Below, piece after piece: positions 47,126 to 57,885 of a DNA stretch of 64,000 bases. Location: NCBI GenBank assembly GCA_035578905.1, contig JAQJVL010000513.1, forward strand, positions 416,254 through 480,253, read 5' to 3'. Source of the DNA: Stictocephala bisonia (Eukaryota; Arthropoda; Insecta; Hemiptera; Membracidae). The notes beneath the pieces are model-generated. The model saw only the letters and a list, made by a program, of their open reading frames with translations, was not told where the DNA came from and did no database searches. Position 1 is the first letter of the stretch; the number at the start of each line of letters is the position of its first letter. The translations under genes and the position numbers were made by a program.

Positions 47126-49700
47126 CTTACAAGCCGTTCATAATTTAAATATACTAAATTGGAATGCAAACGGTTTGAAGGTAAAACACTCTAAATTTAT
47201 TGTATTTCTTGCTCAAAATAAAGTGGACATTGCCTGTGTTACAGAGACACATTTAATATCAACCGAAAAATTCGTCATTCTTGGTTACGTTATATACAGA
47301 GCTGACAGAGATTCACCAAGGGCATCAGGCGGTGTAGCCATACTGATCAAAAGACATATATATCACCATTCATTATATTTGCCACAAATTGGAAATTTAG
47401 AAATAATTGGAATTAAAATACAAACAAAGAACGATGAATTAGTTTTATATTCTGCCTACCATGCTCCACGGTTCAAAATTCTATATTGACAATCTCTTTC
47501 ATGATAATACTCCTACTATTCTACTAGGAGATCTAAATTGTAAACATGAAGCTTGGGGCTGTAAGGTAACCAATCCTAATGGCAGAAGGTTGCTAGCAGC
47601 AACGTTAGACACTAATCTTACGGTGGTAGCCCCTAGTGAACCAACACATTATTCCTACAATCCTAATGTTAGACCAGATATATTAGACATTGGTATATTA
47701 AAAAATGTTCCTTATCCAACACACATGACCCCTATTATTGATCTCAATTCTGTCCATCTACCAGTCTTAATATCTTTTAACGATCCGCCTGTATTTGAGC
47801 CCGTTAATGACAAATTAATCAAAGGGGCGGTAGATTGGAACACATTTAAAGAAGCATTTCAAGATCATTTTGATCCATTGCAACATCTTTCGACTCCAGC
47901 ACAGATAGATGACGCTATCAATACATTTTTGGACTCTGTTAGGGTTTCGGTAGATAAAGCAACGAGTCGCCCGTTTCAGCCTGCAAGAACTCATTCTCCG
48001 ACTCCGAAGTATATTCTATCGCTTATCAGGCTTAAGAACAAATGCAGTAGATTGTGGCAACTACAAAGAAATCCTGCTTTACGTAGGAGGTATAATCAAT
48101 TAAACAGGCGCGTTAAATGGGAATTTGACCGCTTTCGATACGAGTCATACAACAAATATTTGTCTAATCTATCTCCTAATGACAACAATTCCTTATGGTT
48201 GGCTACAAAACGTATCCTAAAGGAAAACACCCCGATCCCTAGCTTCACAAATAATGGGTGTGTGTACAACAGCAAGACAGAAAAAACCAATGTGTTAGCT
48301 GATTTTTATCAATCAACATTCCGCCCAAACGAAGACATCCAGGATATGGAATTTTCTGATCATGTTACCTCAGTGATTTCTTCAGCATGGCATACTGTAG
48401 AACTTCCAGTGAAATACACTTCTCCATCTGAAATTTCTCACCATTTTAAGTCGTTAAAAACAAAAAAATCTCCTGGTCATGATGGGATACCTAACATAGT
48501 ACTGTGTAACTTGCCTCGTAGAGGACTTGCTTTCCTTGCATCCCCCTTCAACGCTTGCCTTAGCATTTCATATTTCCCGACATCATGGAAACATTCACAA
48601 ATCATTGTGATCCACAAACCTGGAAAGCCTTCATCTCAAGTAAGTAGTTACCATCCAATAAGTCTTCTCCCCACGCTTTCAAAATTATTTGAGAAAATTA
48701 TTAAAAGTCGCTTAGATGCTTTTGTAAGTACTACCTCTCTTATCCCACCACACCAATTTGGATTTCGTTCTCATCATTCTACTAATCACCAGCTGTTAAG
48801 TGTATCAGAAGACATTATCAGGGCTTTGATAACAAAAGTCACACTACTGCCGTATTTTTAGACATAGCTCAAGCTTTTGATCGTGTTTGGCACGACGGTT
48901 TATTGTTTAAATTAAGAGAATCTGGGACCCCTTGTTATATGTTCAAAATTATAAGAAGTTTCCTCAAAGATAGGACATTTTCAGTCAAAATTGGTGGTGT
49001 TCTATCTACGGTAAGACCTGTTAATGCTGGAGTACCCCAAGGTGCAATTTTATCTCCTCTTCTATTTAACATATACACATCCGATTTGCCTACGTCAAAT
49101 AATGCCAAAATTGCTATATTTGCTGATGATACTCTTATTTACTCTAGTCATCATGACATTGAAACTGCAACCATGAGAGTACAAGAGTCTTTGGAATGCG
49201 TAGTTACTTGGTTTTCAAAATGGAGGATAGCTATCAACCCGACCAAAAGCGAGGCAAAGATTTTCACTCTACGTCAACCTTTAGAACCTCAAAATATCAC
49301 AATTTTAAATGAAGAAATACCCTGGAACCCTACCGATCAAGCAATAAAATATTTAGGTGTTTATTTTGATCGTAAACTAAATTGGAAATTCCACATAAAT
49401 AAGAAACTTAATCTTGCTTATGGAAGATTGTCAAAATTATTTCCATTAATAAACAAAAAATCATCTCTGTCTGTAAAAAACGGCCTTCTTATTTACAAAA
49501 CTATTCTACGACCACTTTTGTTGTACGGCTGTCAAGTTTGGGGTACTGCCTCAGAAAGAACATTAAAGAAACTGCAGGTATTTCAAAACAAAGTTTTACG
49601 ACTCATACTGAAGTGCCCTTGGTATGTACGTTCATCATGAACTTGGAATTGTTCCCGTTTATCAGTTCATTAAAAAATCTACTCAACAATATTTAAGAAA
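47115..49700 (+). pseudogene. Jockey ORF2: endonuclease plus reverse transcriptase, broken
   Basis: Frame pieces are 47115-47489 (EN: NWNANGLK, TETH), 47461-48861 (EN end and RT fingers) and 48903-49640 (RT palm and thumb). RT motifs are KKSPGHDGIPN, YHPISLLPTLSKLFEKI, HQFGFRSHHST, LDIAQAFDRVWHDG, AGVPQGAILSPLLFNIYTSD, catalytic FADDT, NPTKSE and IKYLGVYFDRKLNW. Breaks fall near 47465, near 48835 (the LDIAQAFDRVW part bridges the gap at 48850-48903) and near 49620, after which HELGIVPVYQFI remains. EN has GDLN, but the usual catalytic SDH triad motif reads SVH (NSVHLPV), so the active-site aspartate is lost. RT catalysis residues remain. Confidence 0.92.
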
Positions 49701-50008
49701 CTTCCATCTGTAAGTGGTGTACAACACTTCAACATAGGACATCCGACCAACATCAGAACGCTCCGCATAAAACCAAGGCTACCTCAAGACATTTTTGAAC
49801 TACCATAAACATGCCTTAATCAAACAAGTTTAATATCAAAGATTTTGAACTCTGTTCCTGAGGTGCCGAATGGCTGACCTCAATATTTATAGTTCTCTGT
49901 TATTATCTTTTTCTAACATTTTCTGTCACTTAATTCTACCTTGGCCTGTATGGCATTTTGTAACTTGCTGAACGGTTAATAAAATTGTTAAAAAAACGAC
50001 TGTTTTTT

Positions 50009-50032
50009 TTTTTTTTTTTTTTCCTTAACTAA
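50009..50032. other. T-run immediately 3' of the Jockey element
   Basis: A run of about 20 T follows the downstream target-site copy. It may be the remnant of an older poly(A) tail on the minus strand into which the Jockey element inserted. Confidence 0.4.
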
Positions 50033-50144
50033 GCTGGAGTGTCTTACTACAACACTTCAGCTATCGATTGATGACAGCGTTGCTATTGAGAGGTCTCATG
50101 CGATAAAGATTAAAAGGCACCATATACTTTATTATCTAAGTATT

Positions 50145-50292
50145 CAATGCCATTGTACGTGTGTGGGTGGGCGGGTGGGTCAAAACCACTGTACGTGTAT
50201 GGGCGGGCGGGAGGGTCAATACCACTGTACGTGTATGGCGGAGCGAGTGGTTTAATGCCATTGTACGTGTGTGGATGGGCGTATTGACCCTC
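50145..50292 (+). repeat. 36-bp G-rich minisatellite (locus 2), 4 copies
   Basis: CATTGTACGT at 50151 and CACTGTACGT at 50187 give a 36-bp period. GGGTGGGCGGGTGGG at 50165-50179 is a one-base-loop quadruplex motif. The monomer matches 28883-29180 and the reverse strand of 59911-60192. A minus-strand frame encoding PYTYSGIDPPARPYTYSG runs through it by virtue of the period. Confidence 0.88.
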
Positions 50293-50580
50293 CCGTAATC
50301 CAACGCCAGGGTTTATTATTATTAATGGGTTTGTACTATAATTGTTTAAAACCTTCAAAGTTTACATACATGCTTTGCTTCAGACAATGATCCAGTAAAA
50401 ACTAATGTACTGATTTAATATGCCAATTAGAGATATGTCATAAATATTATTTTAATGTGTTTTACTAGTTTATAAAAAACTTTTATCTTTATCTCCCATG
50501 AAATACTATGTCGAAGTAAGTACAGAAGTTAGTTGAATTAAAATTCCGTTAAATCTACCATCAAAACATACATCAAAAAT
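50293..50580. other. AT-rich non-coding stretch
   Basis: Nothing was recognised. Confidence 0.3.
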
Positions 50581-50741
50581 GCCGGCGTGGTGGCTCAGTG
50601 GCTAAGGCTTCGGACTGCGGAGGGCAAGGTCCAAGGTTCGAATCCCCACTGAGCCAACGGTCGGTACTTCACTCGTTGAATAAAGTTGACGCACAGGCCT
50701 GTAGGCCCATGTCAACTGGCGAGTGAAGTTAAAAAAAAAAA
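50581..50741 (+). mobile_element. tRNA-derived SINE with hairpin tail and poly(A)
   Basis: The 5' part has TGGCTCAGTGG (A box) and GGTTCGAATCCCC (B box) 40 bp apart, the pol III promoter of a tRNA. The opening TGGCTCAGT pairs with ACTGAGCC after the B box, like an acceptor stem. The 3' part is a nested stem: ACTTCACTCG with CGAGTGAAGT outside, AGTTGAC with GTCAACT inside, then AGGCC with GGCC. A run of about 11 A ends it. The inner stem matches the 3' UTR hairpin of the LINE at 1-3420. No clear target-site duplication was found. Confidence 0.88.
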
Positions 50742-51634
50742 TAGTGCATTGATTTCAACGGTTTATTTTTTACATTAATCAAAACTCATGTGTGAATTTT
50801 CTATAGAAGAATGTGTGATTATTGTAAACTAAATAAAAAGCTATTTTCTTGATATCATTTATTCTGAAGAACACTGATCCAAAATAAGACTATTAACCAA
50901 AATCAAATATTTAAATTAACAGTAAAGCTACGAGGAACTGTCTTGTGAACTGACAACAAAACATATTTAAACAATGGTATAACAAATAATAAATAATAGT
51001 AAATAATTAATATGTCAAGTAACGCTCTAGATTGGAATTAACTATTTCGTTAAATTAAAGATAAAAATTGTTGTCTAAAACTGACTTTTTTATTATTATT
51101 CTCAACACAAAATACAAAATGTAGTTTAAAACTGTTGAAATGTCACGTACAACATAATGGACAAGTTGCGAATTCATTCGCATAGAAAGTTGGATTCTTA
51201 TGATTTTTCTCCTCTCCGCTGTGACTATTTAAGGGAACATGTATGAATAAATTTGACCTAAATATATTGTTGTGATGGTTTTGTTTGTTTCACTCCATCT
51301 AGAATATCTCAAAATAAAACTGACATTTTTCTTGGCTTCTACTACAAGCATTTATTACTTATGAAGTTATCTCATATATTTACAACTACATATCACATTT
51401 TTATGGTATTACCTAAAACATTATCGTTTTTTTCATATCTTACCGATATTGTATTCTACATATATAGTTTATTTCATCACATTTCAAGAGTTGGTGCAAC
51501 TGGATAGATCCTAAATTTAAGCCACCATTACAGGTTGTTTCGTTAATGATCTTTACAGTTAATATTTTTTAACCTCTTCTGTTCATGTTCTAACTAACTA
51601 TTCTTTATTTAAATTACTTTACTATATCTAATAA
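50742..51634. other. AT-rich non-coding stretch
   Basis: No gene was recognised. Confidence 0.35.
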
Positions 51635-54600
51635 CTAGGGAACACCCCGACTCTCGCTGCGCTCGACACACTTCGGCCTTCGGCCTCGGCATGTGACTTT
51701 TGCCAATAAATAAGTAGATTAACTGTATAACATAAAATCACAATATTTTTTATTTATTGTATCTCAACCACACTAATTACGTTGCTACCTATTTACAGTA
51801 TCTCAACCACACTAATTACGTTGCTACCTATTTACAGTATCTCAACCACATTAATTACGTTGCTACCTATTTACTGTATCTCAACCACACTAATTACGTT
51901 GCTACCTATTTACAGTATCTCAACCACACTTATTACGTTGCTACCTATTTACAGTATCTCAACCACACTAATTACGTTGCTACCTATTTACAGTATCTCA
52001 ACCACACTAATTACGTTGCTACCTAAGTATCTCACCTCTCAACCCACTAATTACGTTGCTACCTATTTACAGTATCTCAACCACACTAATTACGTTGCTA
52101 CCTATTTACAGTATCTCAACCACATTAATTACGTTGCTACCTATTTACTGTATCTCAACCACACTAATTACGTTGCTACCTATTTACAGTATCTCAACCA
52201 CACTTATTACGTTGCTACCTATTTACAGTATCTCAACCACACTAATTACGTTGCTACCTATTTACAGTATCTCAACCACACTAATTACGTTGCTACCTAT
52301 TTACAGTATCTCAACCACACTAATTACGTTGCTACCTATTCACAGTATCTCAACCACACTAATTACGTTGCTACCTATTTACAGTATCTAAACCACACTA
52401 ATTACATTGCTACCTATTTACAGTATCTAAACCACACTAATTACGTTGCTACCTATTTATTGTATCTCAACCGAACTAACTACGTTGCTACCTATTTATT
52501 GTATCTCAACCACACTAATTACGTTACTACCTATTTGCAGTATCTCAACCACACTAATTACGTTGCTACCTATTTACAGTATCTCAACCACACTAATTAG
52601 GTTACTACCTATTTACAGTATCTAAACCACACTAATTACATTGCTACCTATTTACAGTGTCTCAACCACACTTATTACGTTGCTACCTATTTACAGTATC
52701 TCAACCACACTAATTACGTTGCTACCTATTTACAGTATCTCAACCACACTAATTACGTTGCTACCTATTTACAGTATCTCAACCACACTAATTACGTTGC
52801 TACCTATTTACAGTATCTAAACCACACTTATTACGTTGCTACCTATTTACAGTATCTCAACCACACTAATTACGTTGCTACCTATTTACAGTATCTCAAC
52901 CATACTAATTACGTTGCTACCTATTTACAGTATCTAAACCACACTAATTACGTTGCTACCTATTTACAGTATCTCAACCACACTAATTACGTTGCTACCT
53001 ATTTACATTATCTCAACCACACTAATTACGTTGCTACCTATTTACAGTATCTCAACCACACTAATTACGTTGCTACCTATTTACAGTATCTAAACCACAC
53101 TTATTACGTTGCTACCTATTTACAGTATCTCAACCACACTTATTACGTTGCTACCTATTTACAGTATCTCAACCATACTAATTACGTTGCTACCTATTTA
53201 CAGTATCTAAACCACACTAATTACGTTGCTACCTATTTACAGTATCTCAACCACACTAATTACGTTGCTACCTATTTACAGTATCTCAACCACACTAATT
53301 AGTTGCTACCTATTTACAGTATCTCAACCACACTAATTACGTTGCTACCTATTTACAGTATCTCAACCACACTAATTAGGTTACTACCTATTTACAGTAT
53401 CTAAACCACACTAATTACATTTCTACCTATTTACAGTATCTCAACCATACTTATTACGTTGCTACCTATTTACAGTATCTCAACCACACTAATTACGTTG
53501 CTACCTATTTACAGTATCTCAACCACACTAATTACGTTGGTACCTATTTACAGTATCTCAACCACACTAATTACGTTGCTACCTATTTACAGTATCTAAA
53601 CCACACTTATTACGTTGCTACCTATTTACAGTATCTCAACCACATTAATTACGTTGCTACCTATTTACAGTATCTCAACCACACTAATTACGTTGCTACC
53701 TATTTACAGTATCTCAACCACACTAACTACGTTGCTACCTATTTATTGTATCTCAACCACACTAATTACGTTGCTACCTATTTATTGTATCTCAACCACA
53801 CTAATTACGTTGCTACCTATTTACGGTATCTCAACCACACTAATTACGTTGCTACCTATTTACAGTATCTCAACCACACTAATTACGTTGCTACCTATTT
53901 ACAGTATCTCAACCACACTAATTAGGTTACTACCTATTTACAGTATCTCAACCATACTAATTACGTTGCTACCTATTTACTTGTATCTCAACCACACTAA
54001 TTACGTTGCTACCTATTTACTTGTATCTCAACCACACTAATTACGTTGCTACCTATTTACAGTATCTAAACCACACTAATTACGTTGCTACCTATTTACA
54101 GTATCTCAACCACACTAATTACGTTGCTACCTACTTATTGTATCTCAACCACACTAATTACGTTGCTACCTATTTACAGTATCTCAACCACACTAATTAC
54201 GTTGCTACCTATTTACAGTATCTCAACCACACTAATTACGTTGCTACCTATTTACTGTATCTCAACCACACTAATTACGTTGCTACCTATTTATTGTATC
54301 TCAACCACACTAATTACGTTACTACCTTTTTACAGTATCTCAACCATACTAATTACGTTGCTACCTATTTACTGTATCTCAACCACACTAATTACGTTGC
54401 TACCTATTTATTGTATCTCAACCACACTAATTACGTTGCTACCTATTTATTGTATCTCAACCACACTAATTACGTTACTACCTTTTTACAGTATCTCAAC
54501 CACACTAATTACGTTGCTACCTATTTATTGTATCTCAACCACACTAATTACGTTGCTACCTATTTACAGTATCTCAACCACACTAATTACGTTGCTACCT

Positions 54601-55222
54601 ATTTACAGTATCTCAACCACACTAATTACGTTGCTACCTATTTATTGTATCTCAACCACACTAATTACGTTGCTACCTATTTATTGTATCTCAACCACAC
54701 TAATTATACTACCTTTTTACAGTATCTCAACCACACTAATTACGTTGCTACCTATTTATTGTATCTCAACCACACTAATTACGTTACTACCTTTTTACAG
54801 TATCTCAACCACACTACTTACGTTGCTACCTATTTAATAGTAAAAAAAAACCCAATGGTATTACTTAACCTACTTCAAACGTGTTCATATAATTTGTTTT
54901 TGCTTAGTGTCTGAATATTAAACTCTTAATGCATCAATAGAATAATGTCAAATATACAAAATGAACATGTTTACTTATTTACAAAACAGATGTTATTAAT
55001 TTACTTAAATCAATCCAGTGTTATACTTATTGAAAAAAAGAAATTTTTAGGGGCTATTTGTACCCCTTAGGAAAGGAATTTCGAAAAATCCTTTCTTAGT
55101 GCGTCCCTTTGATACTAAAGCTAACTTCCTTTAAAATTGCGTGTAAATCTGTTCAGTGGTTTTTGAGATCTCGTGATGAGTGAGTGAGTGAGTCAGTGGT
55201 ATTTGGCTTTTATATATATAGA
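51635..55222 (-). mobile_element. Helitron (non-autonomous) carrying a giant 39-bp minisatellite
   Basis: Read on the minus strand the element starts at 55222 with TCTATATATATAAAAGCC preceded by A, and continues CACTGACTCACTCACTCATC. It ends at 51635 with GAGTCGGGGTGTTCCCTAG followed by T, preceded by GC-rich GGCCGAAGGCCGAAG. The TC start, CTAG end and A/T insertion site are the Helitron hallmarks. Nearly 3.1 of its 3.6 kb is the 39-bp array. No Rep/helicase or other protein is encoded, so mobilisation would be in trans. The alternative that two unrelated Helitron ends flank the array by chance is possible but less economical. Confidence 0.7.
51751..54838. repeat. 39-bp tandem array, about 79 copies
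   Basis: The unit reads CTAATTACGTTGCTACCTAT followed by TTACAGTATCTCAACCACA, 39 bp. As 39 is 13 codons, several frames stay open for hundreds of residues (for example 54006-54914, 13-residue unit LNHTNYVATYLQY). Ordered variants recur at 51851 and 52125 (274 bp apart) and at 52597 and 53376 (779 bp apart), showing block duplications of 7 and 20 units. CTAAGTATCTCACCTCTCAA near 52024 marks one rearranged join. Confidence 0.97.
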
Positions 55223-55902
55223 TTGTGGTTGGTAGTGTAAAATAATGATTTTAAAGCCCATCTTCATAACGTTCTTAATTTAATGCCAGAGTCAAAACTA
55301 ATTTAAAATGAATCAGCTGATAACCAACTGCTGTTTATTTGTCATTGGGCTATTATCACAGACTAATATGTAATAATCAATCAGAATCAAAGCCTGTTGT
55401 ACTCATTATTATTTTGTTTAGTAATTAAATTCAGTAAAAATCAAGAATACATTTTTGAGTTCATATATAGTGTTGGGTTTGGTGAATTTAATGGAGCTGA
55501 TTTTTATGTATTTAAAATTGTTTAATACTTAGTTGTGACTATCAAGAATTAATCGGATAGTCAGATTTTTATAATACGTTTCATTTTTACCGCCCATATA
55601 AAACTTTACCGATATAAATCATTTACCGATATTATAAAGTTACCCTATCCACTGAATTATAGGGCATATTGCGTTTCATTCTTTTAAATTCAATATTTAA
55701 GTGCAATTGTTAAGGCTTTAAACTTAAATGACTTAAGCTTAAATATTAAAATTGGTTCATGGTTGAGTTTTTAATTTTAAATTAACGCATTGATTACATC
55801 TACAACTAAATTGACGTTCTGTATTTAATTTCTAAACAGCGAGTGTCCACAAAATATCATTGTTTCAATCCACGTCTCAAAAGGTAAACAGTAAAATGTA
55901 AA
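55223..55902. other. AT-rich non-coding stretch
   Basis: Apart from the family B repeat at 55283-55375 nothing was recognised. Confidence 0.35.
55283..55375 (+). repeat. Family B dispersed repeat (copy 3, partial)
   Basis: GAATCAGCTGATAACCAACT, then GCTGTTTATTTGTCATTGGG and CTATTATCACA match the middle of the copy at 40245-40475. Confidence 0.55.
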
Positions 55903-56138
55903 GTTAGTACTACATGACGAAACCTTTGTATCGTGTTTTGGTCACAACGTCGTGTTTGAGTCAATGCTACTACGCGTATACAGACTAATATTTCATTGAC
56001 ATCGGACCAATGTGATGTTAGTTAGTACTACATGACGAAACCTTTGTATCGTGTTTTGGTCACAACGTCATGTGTTAGTCAATGCTACCACGTGTATCCA
56101 GAATAATATTTCATTTACATCAGACCAATGCGGTAGTT
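55903..56138. repeat. 118-bp direct tandem duplication
   Basis: GTTAGTACTACATGACGAAA occurs at 55903 and 56021. Both copies continue through CGTGTTTTGGTCACAACGTC and AATATTTCATT to ACCAATG, with scattered substitutions. Confidence 0.9.
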
Positions 56139-56280
56139 TTGTCGTTTGTTTTTCATTGTAATTCCTTTTGAATCTTGTAAACCTCAAAACATCCGTGTCT
56201 GTTGATGAATATTGAAAACTCTCGGTTTGATCGGGATTTATTTCTATAGAATTTCTGCGCCCGTTTGTAATGGCGTACAT
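56068..56280 (-). CDS. Open frame of 70 residues, possible host exon (very tentative)
   Basis: The minus-strand frame begins MYAITNGRRNSIEINPDQTE and continues with VLRFTRFKRNY. The spacing of a DQ-containing segment before an L-x-F-x-R motif faintly recalls DOMON-type domains, but the match is weak. The C-terminal third lies in the 118-bp duplication. No clear splice sites were identified at the ends. Chance is at least as likely. Confidence 0.15.
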   Translation of the reverse strand: MYAITNGRRNSIEINPDQTESFQYSSTDTDVLRFTRFKRNYNEKQTTKLPHWSDVNEILFWIHVVALTNT

Positions 56281-57098
56281 TGATATACGGTACAGAGTGT
56301 TTCGAGTAGAATATTTTAAAGTAGAATGTTTATTTGCCCTTTTTTGGCCTCACGATGTTTTTAATGCAAACTTGAATACGAATATATTCCCCGCATAGAT
56401 TATCAATCCATGTGCGAGGAGGTGTCATCGTTGTAGCATTATTAAAAAAATAAATAAATAAAATTTAAAAAAAAAATAATGATAATAAGAATAATATTAC
56501 GTATAAAAATAAATAATAACTTTGCACTGAATGTAAATTAAAGCACTATTGTAAAATTATGAATACATGTTTATAAAGAAGAAGAATTAAATTGATGTCA
56601 ACAATTTCAGAGAATGAGGTTTGTCTATAAATACGAAGAAAAAGTAGCGCCCATATGAATATTTTAATATAAAAAATCGAGGCAAACAAAAGAATCAGTA
56701 ACTAAATAAAAGGAACTAGACAAAAACAAAAACTTGCATACTTAGAATGAAAAGAAAAACTAAGAATAGTGTTTGTCTGTATATTACTATTAAAACAATC
56801 AACAGTATAGGTTTCATAGTAAACTACTAGTTCTATTTAGTAATTAATCGTTGTGTAATGAACTCAATAAGGTGCTAGGCTACATAACGAACAATTATAA
56901 ATCCTCCCTCCCTAGGCTTGCTGCTGTGCCATCCATACCACATAAATGACATGTAGCCTTGTTGTTCATCTTTGCAATAAATTACTTGGATAAATTGATA
57001 ATTTTTCACTTCTCTCTTAAAAGACTAACCTTACAAACTAAAGTTATGAAGAACGAGATAAAATATGTCACTTAGTCATACTTTTATAATACAGTGGA
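56139..57098. other. AT-rich non-coding stretch
   Basis: Apart from the tentative frame above, nothing was recognised; A-rich runs lie near 56440-56480. Confidence 0.35.
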
Positions 57099-57121
57099 AC
57101 TTTGATACCGGGAACCTCAAT

Positions 57122-57418
57122 TGCACGAAATCCTCGATAGCATGCAATCCTAGATATAACGAAAACCTAGATAGCAAGAAATCCTTGATAGTACGAAATC
57201 CTAGATAGCACGCAATCCTAGATAGCATGAAATCCTAGATAGCACGCAATCCTAGATATAACGAAAACCTAGAAAGTACGAGATGCTAGATAGTACGAAA
57301 TCCTAGATAGCACGCAATCCTAGATAGCACGCAATCCTAGATAGCACGCAATCCTAGACAGCACGCAATCCTAGATAGCACGCAATCCTAGATAGCACGA
57401 AACCCTAGATAGCACGAA
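57122..57418. repeat. 17-bp tandem array, about 17 copies
   Basis: The unit is CCTAGATAGCACGCAAT, with variants ATATAACGAAAA and ATAGTACGAAAT. It begins as CCTCGATAGCATGCAAT near the pogo-like end. Confidence 0.92.
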
Positions 57419-57455
57419 TGTTTTAAAATCCCTCATAACACTCAATGTTAAAAGT

Positions 57456-57713
57456 ACCTTCGTAAGACGAATCCCCACGGTCAAAACCTCAGTAAGACGA
57501 ATCCCCGCGGTCGAAACCTCAGTAAGACGAATCCCCACGGTCAAAACCTCAGTAAGACGAATCCCCACGGTCAAAACCTCAGTAAGACGAATCCCCACGG
57601 TCAAAACCTCAGTAAGACGAATCCCCGCGGTCAAAACCTCAGTAAGACGAATCCCCACGGTCAATACCTCAGTAAGACGAATCCCGACGCTCAAAACCTC
57701 AGTAAGACGAATC
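57456..57713. repeat. 30-bp tandem array, about 8.6 copies
   Basis: The unit is CCTCAGTAAGACGAATCCCC followed by ACGGTCAAAA. The 30-bp period keeps a minus-strand frame open (10-residue unit TEVLTVGIRL at 57371-57694), which I regard as a by-product. Confidence 0.93.
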
Positions 57714-57765
57714 TATAATTCCAAATAATTCTTGTCGAAATAGGAAAACACACTAAGTGAGGATC

Positions 57766-57885
57766 CCTTAGTTGTCCTGGCTATGGGTTATCAATATACG
57801 GCCTTTACTAAACAACAGTCAACCTCAGTTAGTAACAAGACTATACTCGATCATCTACACTCATTTGCTATTACACTATTGACTT
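57766..57885 (+). repeat. Family B dispersed repeat (copy)
   Basis: CCCTTAGTTGTCCTGGCTAT, then CAGTTAGTAACAAGACTA and GATCATCTACACTCATTTGC follow the order of the other copies. Confidence 0.5.

Larger units (their letters stand above)
45616..49995 (+). mobile_element. Full-length Jockey-clade retrotransposon with 11-bp target-site duplication
   Basis: ACGACTGTTTT occurs at 45605-45615 and again at 49996-50006, directly flanking a 4.4-kb element. Its order is a 5' UTR (45616-45746), ORF1 with zinc knuckles, ORF2 with EN and RT, and a 3' UTR with AATAAAATTG and a short A tail. The 5' end begins GGAGACAGCTG. The coding regions have several frameshifts and at least one stop, so the copy is complete in extent but not functional. 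Confidence 0.92.
57095..57713. mobile_element. Possible pogo/Tigger-like end with expanded internal repeats
   Basis: TACAGTGGAACTTTGATACC after TA resembles pogo/Tigger-type terminal repeats, which continue with GAACCTC and CGATA motifs as here. Two arrays built from related words (CCTCGATAGCA, CCTCAGTAAGACGAAT) follow directly. No opposite terminal repeat and no transposase were found, so it may be a fragment. Confidence 0.35.

Noticed and set aside
50581..50660. Functional tRNA gene
   Set aside because: A and B boxes are present, but the cloverleaf is not complete and the segment continues into a hairpin tail with poly(A), which is SINE structure.
51757..54914. Long open frames of 250-300 residues as repetitive protein genes
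   Set aside because: The 39-bp unit is a multiple of three, so frames without a stop in one unit remain open; two frames are open together and no start, signal or splice structure is seen.
57371..57694. 107-residue minus-strand frame with a 10-residue repeat
   Set aside because: By-product of the 30-bp array; it runs on into the 17-bp array and unrelated DNA.
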